A stretch of 64,000 bases of DNA, from the NCBI GenBank assembly GCA_029891385.1, contig CM057228.1:62750523-62814522 (forward strand), in the 5' to 3' direction. Position numbers and translations under genes: made by a program. The notes under the pieces were generated by a model. That model worked only from the letters and a program-made list of their open reading frames with translations. It searched no databases and had not been told where the DNA came from. This document shows, piece after piece, positions 34,173-44,270 of the stretch. Positions within the stretch are counted from its first letter, which is position 1; every line of letters begins with the position of its first letter. This stretch comes from Erythroxylum novogranatense. Taxonomy: Eukaryota; Streptophyta; Magnoliopsida; Malpighiales; Erythroxylaceae.

Positions 34173-35681
34173 TCAAGCAATTTCTAAATGACCATCTTTT
34201 AAACATCTAGCACATTTAGCAACTTTACCATCTTTAGTGAATTTAGAAATCAAGGAATAATCTCTATGAAAAGGATCATATCCTAAACCATGTTTAGAAA
34301 TTGAATATTTTTGCAAAGATAACAATTTTTCAAACTTTTCGTTTCCATTCGCAAATTTTTCAACCACATAAGAAAATTCCTTTCTAAGTCTATCAAGCTC
34401 ACAAGTAAGACTTTCTTTTTCAGCAAGACATGCATAATGATCTTCCTTAGGACAATCTAAATCATCAATCGTCTCATGTAAAGCATTATTTTCAGCAATT
34501 AGTTCTCTTATTTTCTTTCTCAATTTTTTATTGATCTTAATAGCTTCTTCAAAATCAATTTGTAAAGCAATAAAAGAATCCCTAAGTTCTTGATCTGAGA
34601 TTATTACCTCATCCTCATCGTCACTTGTCAAGAAACTATCTGCCATAAGAGCAAGGTTGTTTTCATCATTGCTTTGATATGTTTCCTCATCATCACTCCA
34701 AGTTGCCACCAGGCTGGTTTTCCTTTTTCCTTTGTCGTATTTGTCATTTTTCTAGAAGTTTGATGTGGAGGATGAACTTTTGCATTCTCTTGCGAGATGT
34801 CCCCGTTTTCCACATTCTTCATTTCTTTCCAAGGCATACCTTTTTCTTTCTCCATTTCTTTCACCCTTTAATTCTTTCCTCCGGTTTTTGAGAAGTCCCT
34901 TGAATTTTCTCAAATTTCTGGCATACATTGCCATCTCTTCATCATCCTCTTTTTCATCTATTTCTTCATCACTTTCATCAAGAGAGGAAATATTAGCCTT
35001 TAAAGCAATTGACTTTTGTGACTTACCTCTACCTCCTTTGGATTTGAGAATGATTTCATAGTTGATAAGTGATCCCACCAAGGCGTTGAATTCCAAATGG
35101 TTTAGATCCTTGGATTCCATTATAGTGGTAACTTGTGAATCCCATTCCTTAGGTAGTGATCGAAGAATTTTCTTCACCTTTTCGCTATCCATCATATGCT
35201 TTCCAAGGTTGCCTAATCCATTAATGATTTCTGCAAAACGATCAAGCATAGTAGAAATAGACTCACCTTCCTTCATGACAAACATTTCGTAGTCGTGGAG
35301 AAGCATATTGATCTTTGTCTCCCGGACTTGGTTGGTTCCTTCATGGGTGATGCGAAGCCTTTCTCACATTTCTTTGGCGTTGGTACAGGAATTGACTCGG
35401 TTTCTTTCCTCAACCGTGAGAGCGCAATAGATTAGCTTCATGGCTTTCACATTGATGTACGCTTGCCTCCAGTCATTGTCGTCGTATTCCAGCTCCGTTT
35501 TTAACTCACCATTTTCTTTCAACGGTGGTTGTGGACCGAAGATAATTATCTTTCAATATTCCACTCCTTCGCTTATGATGTGATACTTCATAGGATTTTT
35601 CCAAGATGAATAGTTAGTATCATTAAATAAAGGAGGGCGATAATTTGTGTTACCTTCTTCTGCTAGTTTATTGTGTGCCAT
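34173..35681 (-). pseudogene. Copia Gag, broken (gag-only element)
   Basis: The start is an ATG at 35681, 15 bases after the PBS. The first part has NTNYRPPLFNDTNYSSWK, the usual start of copia Gag, with stops at about 35554 and 35370. From 35306 the UBN2-like core is open: MLLHDYEMFVMKEGESISTM, FAEIINGLGNLG, ILRSLPKEWD. A damaged zinc knuckle CGKRGHLAREC lacks its first Cys (Glu there). After a frame change, 34709-34173 encodes a coiled-coil-like acidic part and a second half-knuckle ending CARCLKDGHLEIA, where the last Cys is lost. It would form the particle shell. Confidence 0.82.
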
Positions 35682-35695
35682 CCCCGGTTACTTCT

Positions 35696-35707
35696 GCTCT
35701 GATACCA
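35696..35707 (-). other. PBS of the gag-only copia (tRNA-iMet)
   Basis: The minus strand reads TGGTATCAGAGC, complementary to the 3' end of initiator tRNA-Met, two bases inside the LTR boundary at 35710. It is intact. Confidence 0.9.
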
Positions 35708-35955
35708 TTTGTAATCGATCTAGAAGGGGGGGTTGAATAGATCTTTAGGCTTTTTGTAATTTTCTACAATAAAATCAGAAGTTTATTCACACAAAAACAA
35801 TTTAATCAAATCTAAATATAAAGAGTAGGAAAGAAGATCAAACACTGTTTTTATAGAGGTTCGGTGCTAAGACCTACGTCCTCTACCTAAGCTCCCACTT
35901 AGGATTTTGCAACCACTTTATTACACACTTTATAGTTCAATGTGAACTCTTACAG

Positions 35956-36120
35956 TACCGCTTGATTTCCGGCTCCAGCTACCTTACAATTTGATTTGTC
36001 TTCCGGCACAAATCCTACCAATACCGCTTGATTTCCGGATCAAGCAACCTTTACAGATGATTTGTCTTCCGGCACAAATCCTACCAACAATACTTGATTT
36101 CTGGCTCAAGCTACCTCACA
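35956..36120 (-). repeat. 66-69-bp tandem repeat in the copia LTR
   Basis: Three units begin taccgcttgatttccgg at 35956, 36022 and about 36091 (third degraded). Each also has gatttgtcttccggcacaaa. They contain short cttgatttccgg/ccggatcaag inverted elements. Their place is downstream of the TATA box, so they would be transcribed. Confidence 0.8.
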
Positions 36121-36417
36121 CATGACCTTTCACTAGTCACTCAATTTGTAAAAGAAATAGGATAAAGATCTAAGAACAAGTGCTCAATACAAATGTAAAC
36201 AAAGTAAGAACAATGATGAGCAATTTGGAGCAAGATAAGAGTATTTTATCTTGTAGAACTTCTTTTTACTCTTCTTCCATCATCCTCTATTTATACTTGA
36301 AGAAATATAGTTGTTGGAGCTCTACTAGCCGTTGCTTAATTGGATATAGCCGTTCCTTGATAATCTCCATTCCATTTTTATCAAATTGGACCATTGGAGC
36401 TGATTTCGTGCATCCAT

Positions 36418-36591
36418 AAGTCGACTTGTCGAATGAATAAGTCGACTTGTTTCAACCATTTACGAAAAACTTCATCTCCGCTCTTCAATAAGTCGACTTG
36501 TGCTGTGTAAGTCGACTTGTTGTCCTCGATAAGTCGACTTGTGTATAAATGTCTCCATGTATAAGTCGACTTATGCTTTGTAAGTCGACTT
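36418..36591 (-). promoter_or_regulatory. Seven aagtcgactt palindromes in the copia U3
   Basis: The perfect 10-bp palindrome aagtcgactt occurs at 36418, 36439, 36490, 36509, 36531, 36563 and 36582. All copies but one are followed by gt. They lie about 120-300 bases upstream of the TATA box on the minus strand, where enhancer sites would be. The spacing is irregular at about 20-50 bases. A regulatory role is inference. Confidence 0.75.
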
Positions 36592-37028
36592 GTATTGTCT
36601 TCAACGGTAACATCCGACCAAATCCTCTAGAATCCTCATGTTTTATGCCATTTACACTTGCTCATCTTGATTTGCACAATTCTTTCATTGAATAATGATC
36701 CCAAGATACCTGAAACAATTTCATAACCAATTCTATACATTTTATTATTATCAAAACATAAGTGGGATTTAATTTGTCAACCACCATTTGTCCAACAATA
36801 CAGACGCAGACGCAAAGTAAAAAACAGACGCAGACGCAGACGCAGAAACACAGACGTAAAAATACAGACGGAGCAAAGCAGACGCGAAATTTAAAAAGAA
36901 GACGCAAGAGTCAGTTCGGGTTAGTTATAGAACTTAACTGATTAACCGTTTCTTTAAAGATTCAAGAAACAAGATTCAAGAGGCAAGAATCCAGAAACAA
37001 GAATCAAGAAGCAGTTGGAGACGAAGGC

Positions 37029-37036
37029 TATAAATA
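37029..37036 (+). promoter_or_regulatory. TATA box in the SIRE-like 5' LTR
   Basis: TATAAATA within ggctataaatacaagtcg is also found at 56679-56686 in the 3' LTR at the same distance from the LTR end. It is the likely core promoter of the element. Confidence 0.75.
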
Positions 37037-37568
37037 CAAGTCGAAGTCGAAGATTGCAAAGTTAGTTGAATTACATCTACGTGATCGTAAAAAGCATACT
37101 GTGCAAATTAGCCGAGAGCTATTTTACTGTAACAAGTTTCAAACATTTTTCTGCGAGAAAGTAGTACAGATAGCCTGCAAAGGCTAAGTGTGAAAGAATA
37201 CTGATTGTAGAGACCTAAAGAGGCTCGTAAAGAATACTTGTAAAAGTTGAAGAGATAGTGAAATCTCATAAAGAATTTTGAGGATTGGACGTAGCCCACG
37301 ATTTGGGGTGAACCGGGATAAATCGCTGTGTTAACTATTCTTACTCTATCTCTCTTTTAGATTCAAGTTTTAACATTACTTAGTTCATAAACAAAGTTTT
37401 CAAAATTTTGATTAATTAGAATCTATCGGAAGTTCTGTAAAATAATCTTATTTCTAACAAATAGTTTTGAAAGAATTAAAAAAAAGGAGAATACACAATT
37501 CAACCCCCCTTCTCGTGCATTCTTATATCATTTTTTAAGTATTGTATTAATGTGTGATTCACTTCAAT

Positions 37569-37580
37569 TGGTATCAAAGC
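37569..37580 (+). other. PBS of the SIRE-like element (tRNA-iMet)
   Basis: tggtatcaaagc lies two bases after the 5' LTR end at 37566. It differs by one base from the standard TGGTATCAGAGC, complementary to initiator tRNA-Met. Confidence 0.88.
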
Positions 37581-37623
37581 CAAGTATCCAAGGATCACTT
37601 TAGCAAAGTGTGGATTAAAGATA

Positions 37624-39084
37624 ATGGCGGAGTGACATGTATACATTGCAGAAGGAGCCTCAGTCACTAGACCTCCAGCATTCAACGGAGAAGATTATCA
37701 TTACTGGAAAGATAGGATGCGGCTATTCATAGAATCTACTCATGTCGACCTTTGGGACGTGATAGAGAATGGACCTTATACACCAGTAGATGAAGATGGG
37801 AATTCTATTCCATGAATCAGATGGACGGCTGACCAAAAGGCAAGGATACAGCTGAACTCGAAAGCGAAATTCTTCTTGACCTGTGCCCTAAGCAGGAGCG
37901 AGTATGACAAACTCCACGAATGCGACACCGCGAAGGAGATGTGGGACACATTGTCCATTGCTCACGAAGGCACAAGCCAAGTTAAAGAATCCAAGATAAG
38001 CATTCTTGTGCACCAGTACGAGCTTTTCAGGATAAAAGATGAAGAATCTATTGATCAAATGTTTGGAAGATTTCAAACAATTGTTAATGGATTGAAAGCT
38101 CTTGAAAGAACGTACAACAATCATGATCATGTTCGAAAGATCTTAAGAAGTCTTCCGAAGAGGTGGAGACCTAAAGTTACTGCGGTGCAGGAAGCCAAAG
38201 ATTTGAGCGTGCTAAAGCTTGACGAGTTGCTTGAATCTTTGAAGATTCACGAAGTTGAACTCGATGCTGAAGACAAGCCCAAACGGGACAAGTCGATAGC
38301 ACTGAAGGCCAGAAAAAAGAATCACAAGACTCAAAGAAGAAGGAAGTCATCAAAAGCCTTAAAGATTGAAGAATCAAAGAATGACGACTTCAGCCAATCA
38401 GAACAAGAGTCAAGTGATGAAGATGACGAATTATCTTTCATCTCTAGAAAGATAAGACGTATATGGAAGAAGAAGTCCAAAGGAAATCAGACCTTTAGAA
38501 AGAATGGGAAATATGAAGCTAAACCAGAGAAGTCATCTGTCATTTGCTACGAGTGCAATCAGCCTGGACACTACAAGTCTGAATGTCCTACTCTAAAGAA
38601 GAAACCCAAGAATAGTAGAGAAGGCAAGAAAAGCATGATGGCAACATGGGAGGACCTAGATTCATCAGAGTCAGATACAGGTTCTGAGTCGTCTGAACAT
38701 GAAAACATCTGTCTGGTAGCTGAGGAAGAAAGTGATGAGGAGGTAAAATCTGATTACGATAACTTGCATGATGCCTACTCAGAATTGTTAGAAGATTCTC
38801 ATGCAATTCTGAAACAGTATAAACTGTTAAAGAAAAAGTATGCAGAAAATATTAGACATACGGAAGTAATAGAGAGAGAAAATATCTGTCTGAAGAAGTA
38901 ATTAGAGGAGAAAAAGAAAGTCGTAGATAGATAAGAAGAGATCAATCAGCTGAAACTAAGAATTAAAAATTTGTTAGTTGATTTAGCTACTTTCACCGAG
39001 AGCACAAAGAAAATAAATGAGATGCTTGGAAAATGTAGACATCCAAGTGATAAAACTGGATTAGGGTTTACAGGCAATAAGTCT
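37624..39084 (+). pseudogene. Gag, SIRE-like, broken
   Basis: The frame starts at ATG 37624 and is the same as the long open stretch 37876-38901. It has stops at 37633 and 37814. The N-terminal copia Gag start reads RPPAFNGEDYHYWKDRM. The core has MWDTLSIAHEGTSQVKESK and KILRSLPKRW (UBN2-like). A zinc knuckle CYECNQPGHYKSEC lies at about 38547-38588. An acidic, coiled-coil-like C-terminal half follows. A stop occurs at 38899-38901 with more beyond. The gene is cut at 39084 by NA2. It would package element RNA. Confidence 0.88.
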
Positions 39085-39701
39085 TGTTGGGACCCGATTC
39101 GAAAATCGGATCCCAACCGGAGAAACAGAAAACGAATACGAAATGAAAGGAAAAATCGAAAGAAAGGAACACAAGGCGGAAGCAAAATCATAAGCGAATC
39201 AAACATCGGATCAAATCGAACGAAACCAATTTATTCGACATCTGTGAACAAATATTTTAGGAAAAGCATCGCGTTGGAAACCTTCAGACTATCGGTATAA
39301 CTAATCCAAATCTGTGTACCTTTTTTTTCTTTCTTTCTTTTCCATTTTATTCAATCTCAAACAAAGCCATACCCCTTTCCAATCTGGAATTCATCAATTC
39401 TAGAATCTCAATCAAAACTCAAATCCAGCAACACAATTTATATACAAGACCATTCATATTCATCTCATCTAAATTCAGTATGCTAATCCTCATTCCATAT
39501 CCATACACATCATATATTAATTACTTACAAAACCTTAATAGCATTCCAAGCCATAATACAACATCAATATCTAAAATCTGAATATGTACACAAATCCAAT
39601 GATCGCAGAATTCTCAAAAACAATCTAACTTACAAACATAACAATATACACACATACAAACAAAACCTTCAATTTTTTTCACCCGATCTTCTTCTCATCA
39701 C

Positions 39702-40877
39702 CTGTGGATGAGAATGAAGGGGGTGAGCTTATAGCTCGTGGGTAATAGTTTATAACAAATATATAAGCAAAACCTTTAAAAACACTTTTCTTTTCTTTTC
39801 TTGCAGAAACTTTGTTTGAAACCCATAAAGCACCTTTTCAAAAGTTCTTTTCGTGCAGCATTCGAAATCACAATTTACACAACGTAGGATTTTTAGGCTT
39901 TCAGCCATAAGTTACAAAACATGAATGCATCAACTTGACAATTCATAGATGCAGTGGCAAATCACATATGCAATGCACAACAATTGGCTCGAGAGTTCCA
40001 TAAACACGACGAAAACCGAAGTTTACCGTAAACACGAAGAGTCCATTTTCGGATCTCATGGGCCACAAACGGGTAGCCGAGAGAAGGCTAGGGGGTCAAC
40101 GTGCACGTGACTTAACGAAATAGGTTCTCTCTCGCCCAATCGCAATCACATAACCATGCCTAAATCAATTTATCGAATGCTCTTTTCTGAATACACGAAA
40201 TGCCATGAAATGTTTCGAGGCATAACACAAATGTATTTTGCAATTCATCAAAAGTTCATATATTGAATCAATAATGATTTTTCAAACCATTCATACAATG
40301 ATGCAACATTTATGATGCAATTGAAATCAGAAAATCTCTTTGTTTAAAGAAAGCAGTAGTGGCTTATAAATTCTATTATAAGCAGGTACCCACCTCAAAT
40401 CGATGCTAGAAACTTGTCCAATGCTTCAATTTGACCCTTGCTTCTTTCTTTCTTCCAATTGAAATTTTCCTAAACCATAATCATCCAAATTTAACATCAT
40501 AATTAGCATCATCCTCAAAATTAATTATAGGAAACCCGTACTCATCATTTTCTCAAGCTATCTAAAGCAACAATTTTTAAAATCTCCAAATTCCCCTAAA
40601 CCAATTCACCCAAATTCAATATCATAAATCACAACATCTTCAAAATTGATATCATATTTCACCAATCCATAATATTTCCCATTATTCTAAACCAATAATT
40701 TCTAAAAACCTCAATTACAAAATTAGGCATAAACCCTAATTTCCAATTATCCAAAATTGATCCCATTAAAACATGCAATCTCCATAATTGACTTTAGAAT
40801 TCACAAACCCATACCAATTCTAAGGTATCTAATCCAAAAACTCTCTAAAAGATCAAAGATCGAAAATCGAATCTTAC
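39702..40877 (-). other. Putative LTR-embedded intron (NA2 3' LTR)
   Basis: On the minus strand, GAAG|GTAAG at 40877 and CATCCACAG|GTGATG at 39702 are 1176 bases apart. The right-hand LTR has the same pair at 46082 and 44907, also 1176 bases apart. The interval contains the gtcacgtgcacgttgac segment (about 40097-40113, plus-strand view gtcaacgtgcacgtgac) found in all these LTR families. Confidence 0.45.
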
Positions 40878-41340
40878 CTTCATCTTCTCCAATTTCGGAT
40901 TTTCTTAGTTCATGAAGGAGCTCTCTTCATTCTCCACCTTTTTCTCTCTTGAATCAACATGAAAAGCTTGCTTGAAGACCCTTAAAAATCAAACCCTAGC
41001 TCTTTCTCTTTTCTTTCTTCTTCTCTCCCGAAGCTCCTCTCATTCTCCTCTCTTCTTATTCTTTTCTTCTCATGCTGATTTTTTGTCTAAGTGTCGTGCA
41101 TTCTCCTTATATATACTAAAGCTCACTCTTCTTATTTACCAACTTGCCATTAATGAGTGCATAATGTCCAATTTGCCCTTACATGTAAGTCTTATAACAT
41201 AACAGCTTAAGTGATCTTCCAACAATGCCCTTCCTAAAAACTGACATCTTGTCTCCTTATTTTGATCAGGTATCTGAAGTCATTTGACAAAACTTTCTTG
41301 TATAGAAATGTCCCTCTATGTCTTACGAATTCATCACTTC

Positions 41341-42250
41341 AAGAATCAGATCGATCGGAGCTCTATAACTCAAGATATCTCCAAAATACTGAAGTTTGTT
41401 CTTCAGACCCGAGGCTGAACACTACACCTAACTTCCGACCTAAATTTGGAAGTCTTAGAGGCTAAATTATAGATCGACTCCTTCATAACATTTGTAGCCC
41501 CATGTCTCTATGTTCATTTTTAAAAAGAATTCGATCTATCTGAGCTCTACAGCTCAAGATATCTCAAAAATACTGAATGATGTTCAGACCATTACAAAAC
41601 TGAAACGGAACACTACATCTAATTCCGACCTGAATTTGAAAGTCTTAGAGGCGATATTGTCGATAGCCTCCTTCAGATGAATTGTAGATATATGTCTTTA
41701 GTTTAACTTAAAAAAAGAATCAAATCGATCGGAGCTCTACCGATCGAGATATCTTCAAAATACTAAACACTGTTCAGCCATTACAACACCGAAACTGAAC
41801 ACTACATCTAAATTCCGATCCGAATTTGAAAGTCTTAGAGGCCACATTATAGCTCGGCTCCTTCATAACATTTGTAGCCCCATGTCTCTAGTTTCATTTG
41901 AAACAAGAATCCGATCTATTGGAGCTCTATATCTCCAGATATCTCCAAAATACCGAAGTCTATTCGGCCATTACAAAACTGAGACTGAACTCTACACTTA
42001 ACTTCCGACCCCAATTTGGAAGTCTTAGAGGCTACATTGTCGATCGGCTCCTTCATAACATTTGTAGCCCCATGTATCTAGTTTAAGAATAAACTCAATC
42101 AGAGCTCTACCGATCGAGATATCTCCAAAATACTGAACACTGTTCAAACTTTTACAACTGATCAGCTCACTATAATCCAAGCTATCTTTCTCCATTTAAT
42201 GCCAAAACTGATCTATCTAGTATGAAAAGATAGAAAAATGTCTTAGGAAT
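41341..42250 (-). repeat. ~185-bp tandem array, five units (NA2 3' LTR)
   Basis: Units start near 41341, 41525, 41716, 41905 and 42085, and a partial sixth is at 42251. Each has a gaatc(a/c)gatc(g/t)at(c/t) box, gagctctac..c(t/g)c(a/g)agatatct, then a ttccgacc and cttcataacatttgtagccc end. NA1 has only about two units, which explains most of the LTR length difference. Confidence 0.85.
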
Positions 42251-42309
42251 ACAACGCTTCAAGAATCGGGTCGATCGGAGGTCGGACGAAGAAGTTATAC
42301 TCAAAAGAG

Positions 42310-42540
42310 TGAAGGGAGGTCAGAGATCGGCCAGAACGAAGATCGGTCGGCCAACAGAGGTTGGTTGGCCATCAGAGGTCGGTCGGCCAACAGAGATCGG
42401 CTAACAGATGTCGGCCAACAGAGGTCGGTCAGCCATCATAGGTCGGTCGGCCAACAGAGGTCGGCCAATAGAGGTCGGCCAATAGAGATCGGCTAACAGA
42501 AGTCGGCCAACAGAGGTCGGCCAACAGGGGTCGACTAGCA
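42310..42540 (-). repeat. gtcggcc tandem array in NA2 3' LTR
   Basis: About 230 bp of 14/18-bp units (gtcggccaacagag with variants gtcggtcggcc, gtcggctaacag) lie here. It is longer than in NA1 and again lies beside the gaagttat block. The counterpart in the other LTR is 47525-47735, with a different unit order. Confidence 0.85.
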
Positions 42541-43735
42541 CCCAATCTGACCTTCAAACTTCTAACGCTCATAACTTTTGACTCCGAGCTCTGAATTTTA
42601 CAAACTTGGTACTGTTGGAAAGATAAAAGAAAGATTTAAAATTTTTAAGAAGGACTCGAAGGCAAGCTCGGTATTTAAAGGGGTCAAAAATGTACTCAAA
42701 GATAACCAATCGATAATCTCCTCAAAACTTTACACAACACCTAAACTTGTAAACATCATAACTTTTGACCTAGAACTCCAAATTTGACAAACTCAGTGTC
42801 TATAGAAAGGTAAAAGAATACTCTACAACTTTTATGAAGGCCTTAAGAATCAGATCGACCTCTAAATAGGTCAAAAACTCCACACAAACTGACTGGTCGA
42901 TCAGCTTCACACTTAAACAGTATCAGAACTTCTAAAAATCATAACTTTCTACTCTCTTGTCCAAAATTTTCGTGCTTTATATCAATGGAAAGATAAAAAC
43001 AAGCTCTACAATGTTCATGAAGAACTCCAAAGTAACTTCAACCTCTAGCTAAGTCAATTTTTCAATCAAACATTTATGCCCTGTTAGCAATCACCTAAGC
43101 AATATCCAAATTTCACATTATCATATCTTTCAACCTCCACAACCAAGAATCGCATATTATACATCATTTTAAAGCTATTCAAATTCTCTATAACTTTTAC
43201 ATAAACCATTTACTCCAATTCAAACCACATCAGTACGGCGATCGGCACAAAGCACAACATATACAATCCTACACTTAGAGCATTTTCTAAAACCAAAGCA
43301 AAATACACTTAACTTTCAAAGATCATAACTTTCAATCCCGATATCGAAAAATAGCATACTTTATAGCTACGAAAAGCTCTCAACATAAGCTACAATTTTT
43401 ATTAAGATCATTTTCTCAAAATGTGCCTAAATAAAAAATTCAACTCTCAAGTCAAACTTTCTATCTTCAAAAATCAACTTTCTTAATTTCTTCAAAATAT
43501 AACACTTTCACTAATTATTTCTTGCTTTTCAACTTCTATTTCAATCAACTAGTTAATTTTGACTTTCATAACTCATACAACTCTACTCAAATTTTAAAGT
43601 ACTCAAAATCAATCACTTCATTTCTCATCAATCTCCTTTAAGCACAATAACATCTATAACATAATTCATATCCGTAAACACTCATTGAATTTATTTTAAT
43701 ATTTCTAATTTCCACCGAAAGTTCGGGGTCCAACA

Positions 43736-44270
43736 ATTCTTCCCCTCTTAAAAGAATTTCGCCTACGAAATTCCTATCTGAATAATCACCAAGTAACTTA
43801 TTCTCTCAAATAATTTCTTCGAAATAGTCATATTCAATCACTTTCTTAACTAATTCCTCATCATACATATTTCTCAACTTACTCACAATTTATCACTTCT
43901 TGTATCAAATACCACCAATATCATATCATATCAATATTTCTTAGCAGATTTACACAAGTCAATTGTCCAATTCTTAATAACCTTAATATGGACCAATACC
44001 ATTCAATTTAATCCTTTTGAACTTCTATATATATATATCTATATCTCTATCATTCAACTCATCTTTCACGTATCCTATATTACATCTCACATATATATAT
44101 CCGAAAGAAATTCATCCAAATTCATCCTAAAATCCGAACCTTAATCTCCATTATCACATTCTTACTAATTCAATCATATCCATTCACTAACTCTTATCAT
44201 CTTCTCATGCAAATCACTCATACACATGCGCCCATGTAAGATTCTATTACTGGCGCTCTGATACCACAAA
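43736..44270 (-). other. Internal region of NA2 (535 bp, non-coding)
   Basis: It is nearly identical in content to 27093-27714 of NA1 except for one block of about 90 bases missing near 44160. The PPT (AAGAGGGGAAGAAT on the minus strand, 43749-43736) and an intact PBS TGGTATCAGAGC (44266-44255), four bases from the LTR, are its only recognisable signals. Confidence 0.88.
44255..44266 (-). other. PBS of NA2 (tRNA-iMet)
   Basis: The plus strand reads gctctgatacca, so the minus strand is TGGTATCAGAGC, fully complementary to initiator tRNA-Met. In NA1 (27699-27710) the same site has one substitution. Confidence 0.9.

Larger units (their letters stand above)
33355..36797 (-). mobile_element. Gag-only Ty1/copia element, nested in the SIRE LTR
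   Basis: Minus strand: 5' LTR (36797 to 35710), PBS TGGTATCAGAGC (35707-35696), gag from ATG 35681, a scrap of protease, then a jump to the 3' untranslated part and a 146-bp piece of 3' LTR (33500 to 33355). Perfect duplications ataca are at 33350-33354 and 36798-36802. Integrase, RT and RNase H are absent, and the 3' LTR lacks its U3. Gag style is SIRE/Tork-like copia. The deletions could have occurred before or after insertion, but clean flanks show the outer ends are original. Confidence 0.88.
35710..36797 (-). repeat. 5' LTR of the gag-only copia (1088 bp)
   Basis: Plus-strand limits are TGTAATCGATC and GTCCAACA. On the minus strand, the U3 carries seven aagtcgactt palindromes (36418-36591) upstream of a TATAAATAG box (about 36295-36287). 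Downstream are three ~66-bp repeats (35956-36120). The gaagggggggttgaatagat segment next to the PBS-side end is typical of this copia group. Confidence 0.9.
33045..37566 (+). repeat. 5' LTR of the SIRE-like element (interrupted)
   Basis: It runs from TGTTAAGTCAAAATGAC to GTGATTCACTTCA. Removing the insert and its duplication leaves about 1074 bp against 1049 bp in the 3' LTR. It carries a minisatellite of cagacg-based units (33110-33352 and 36798-36905), a TATAAATA box at 37029-37036 and the cttctcgtgcattc end region. The insertion landed inside the minisatellite. Confidence 0.9.
39085..43735 (-). repeat. 3' LTR of NA2 (4651 bp)
   Basis: Plus-strand limits are TGTTGGGACCCG and GGGGTCCAACA. 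On the minus strand in order: U3; gtcggcc array (42540-42310); the conserved block gaagaagttatactcaaaag (42290); five ~185-bp repeats (42250-41341); TATA (41115-41107); a donor-like site at 40877; an acceptor-like site at 39702. Confidence 0.9.
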
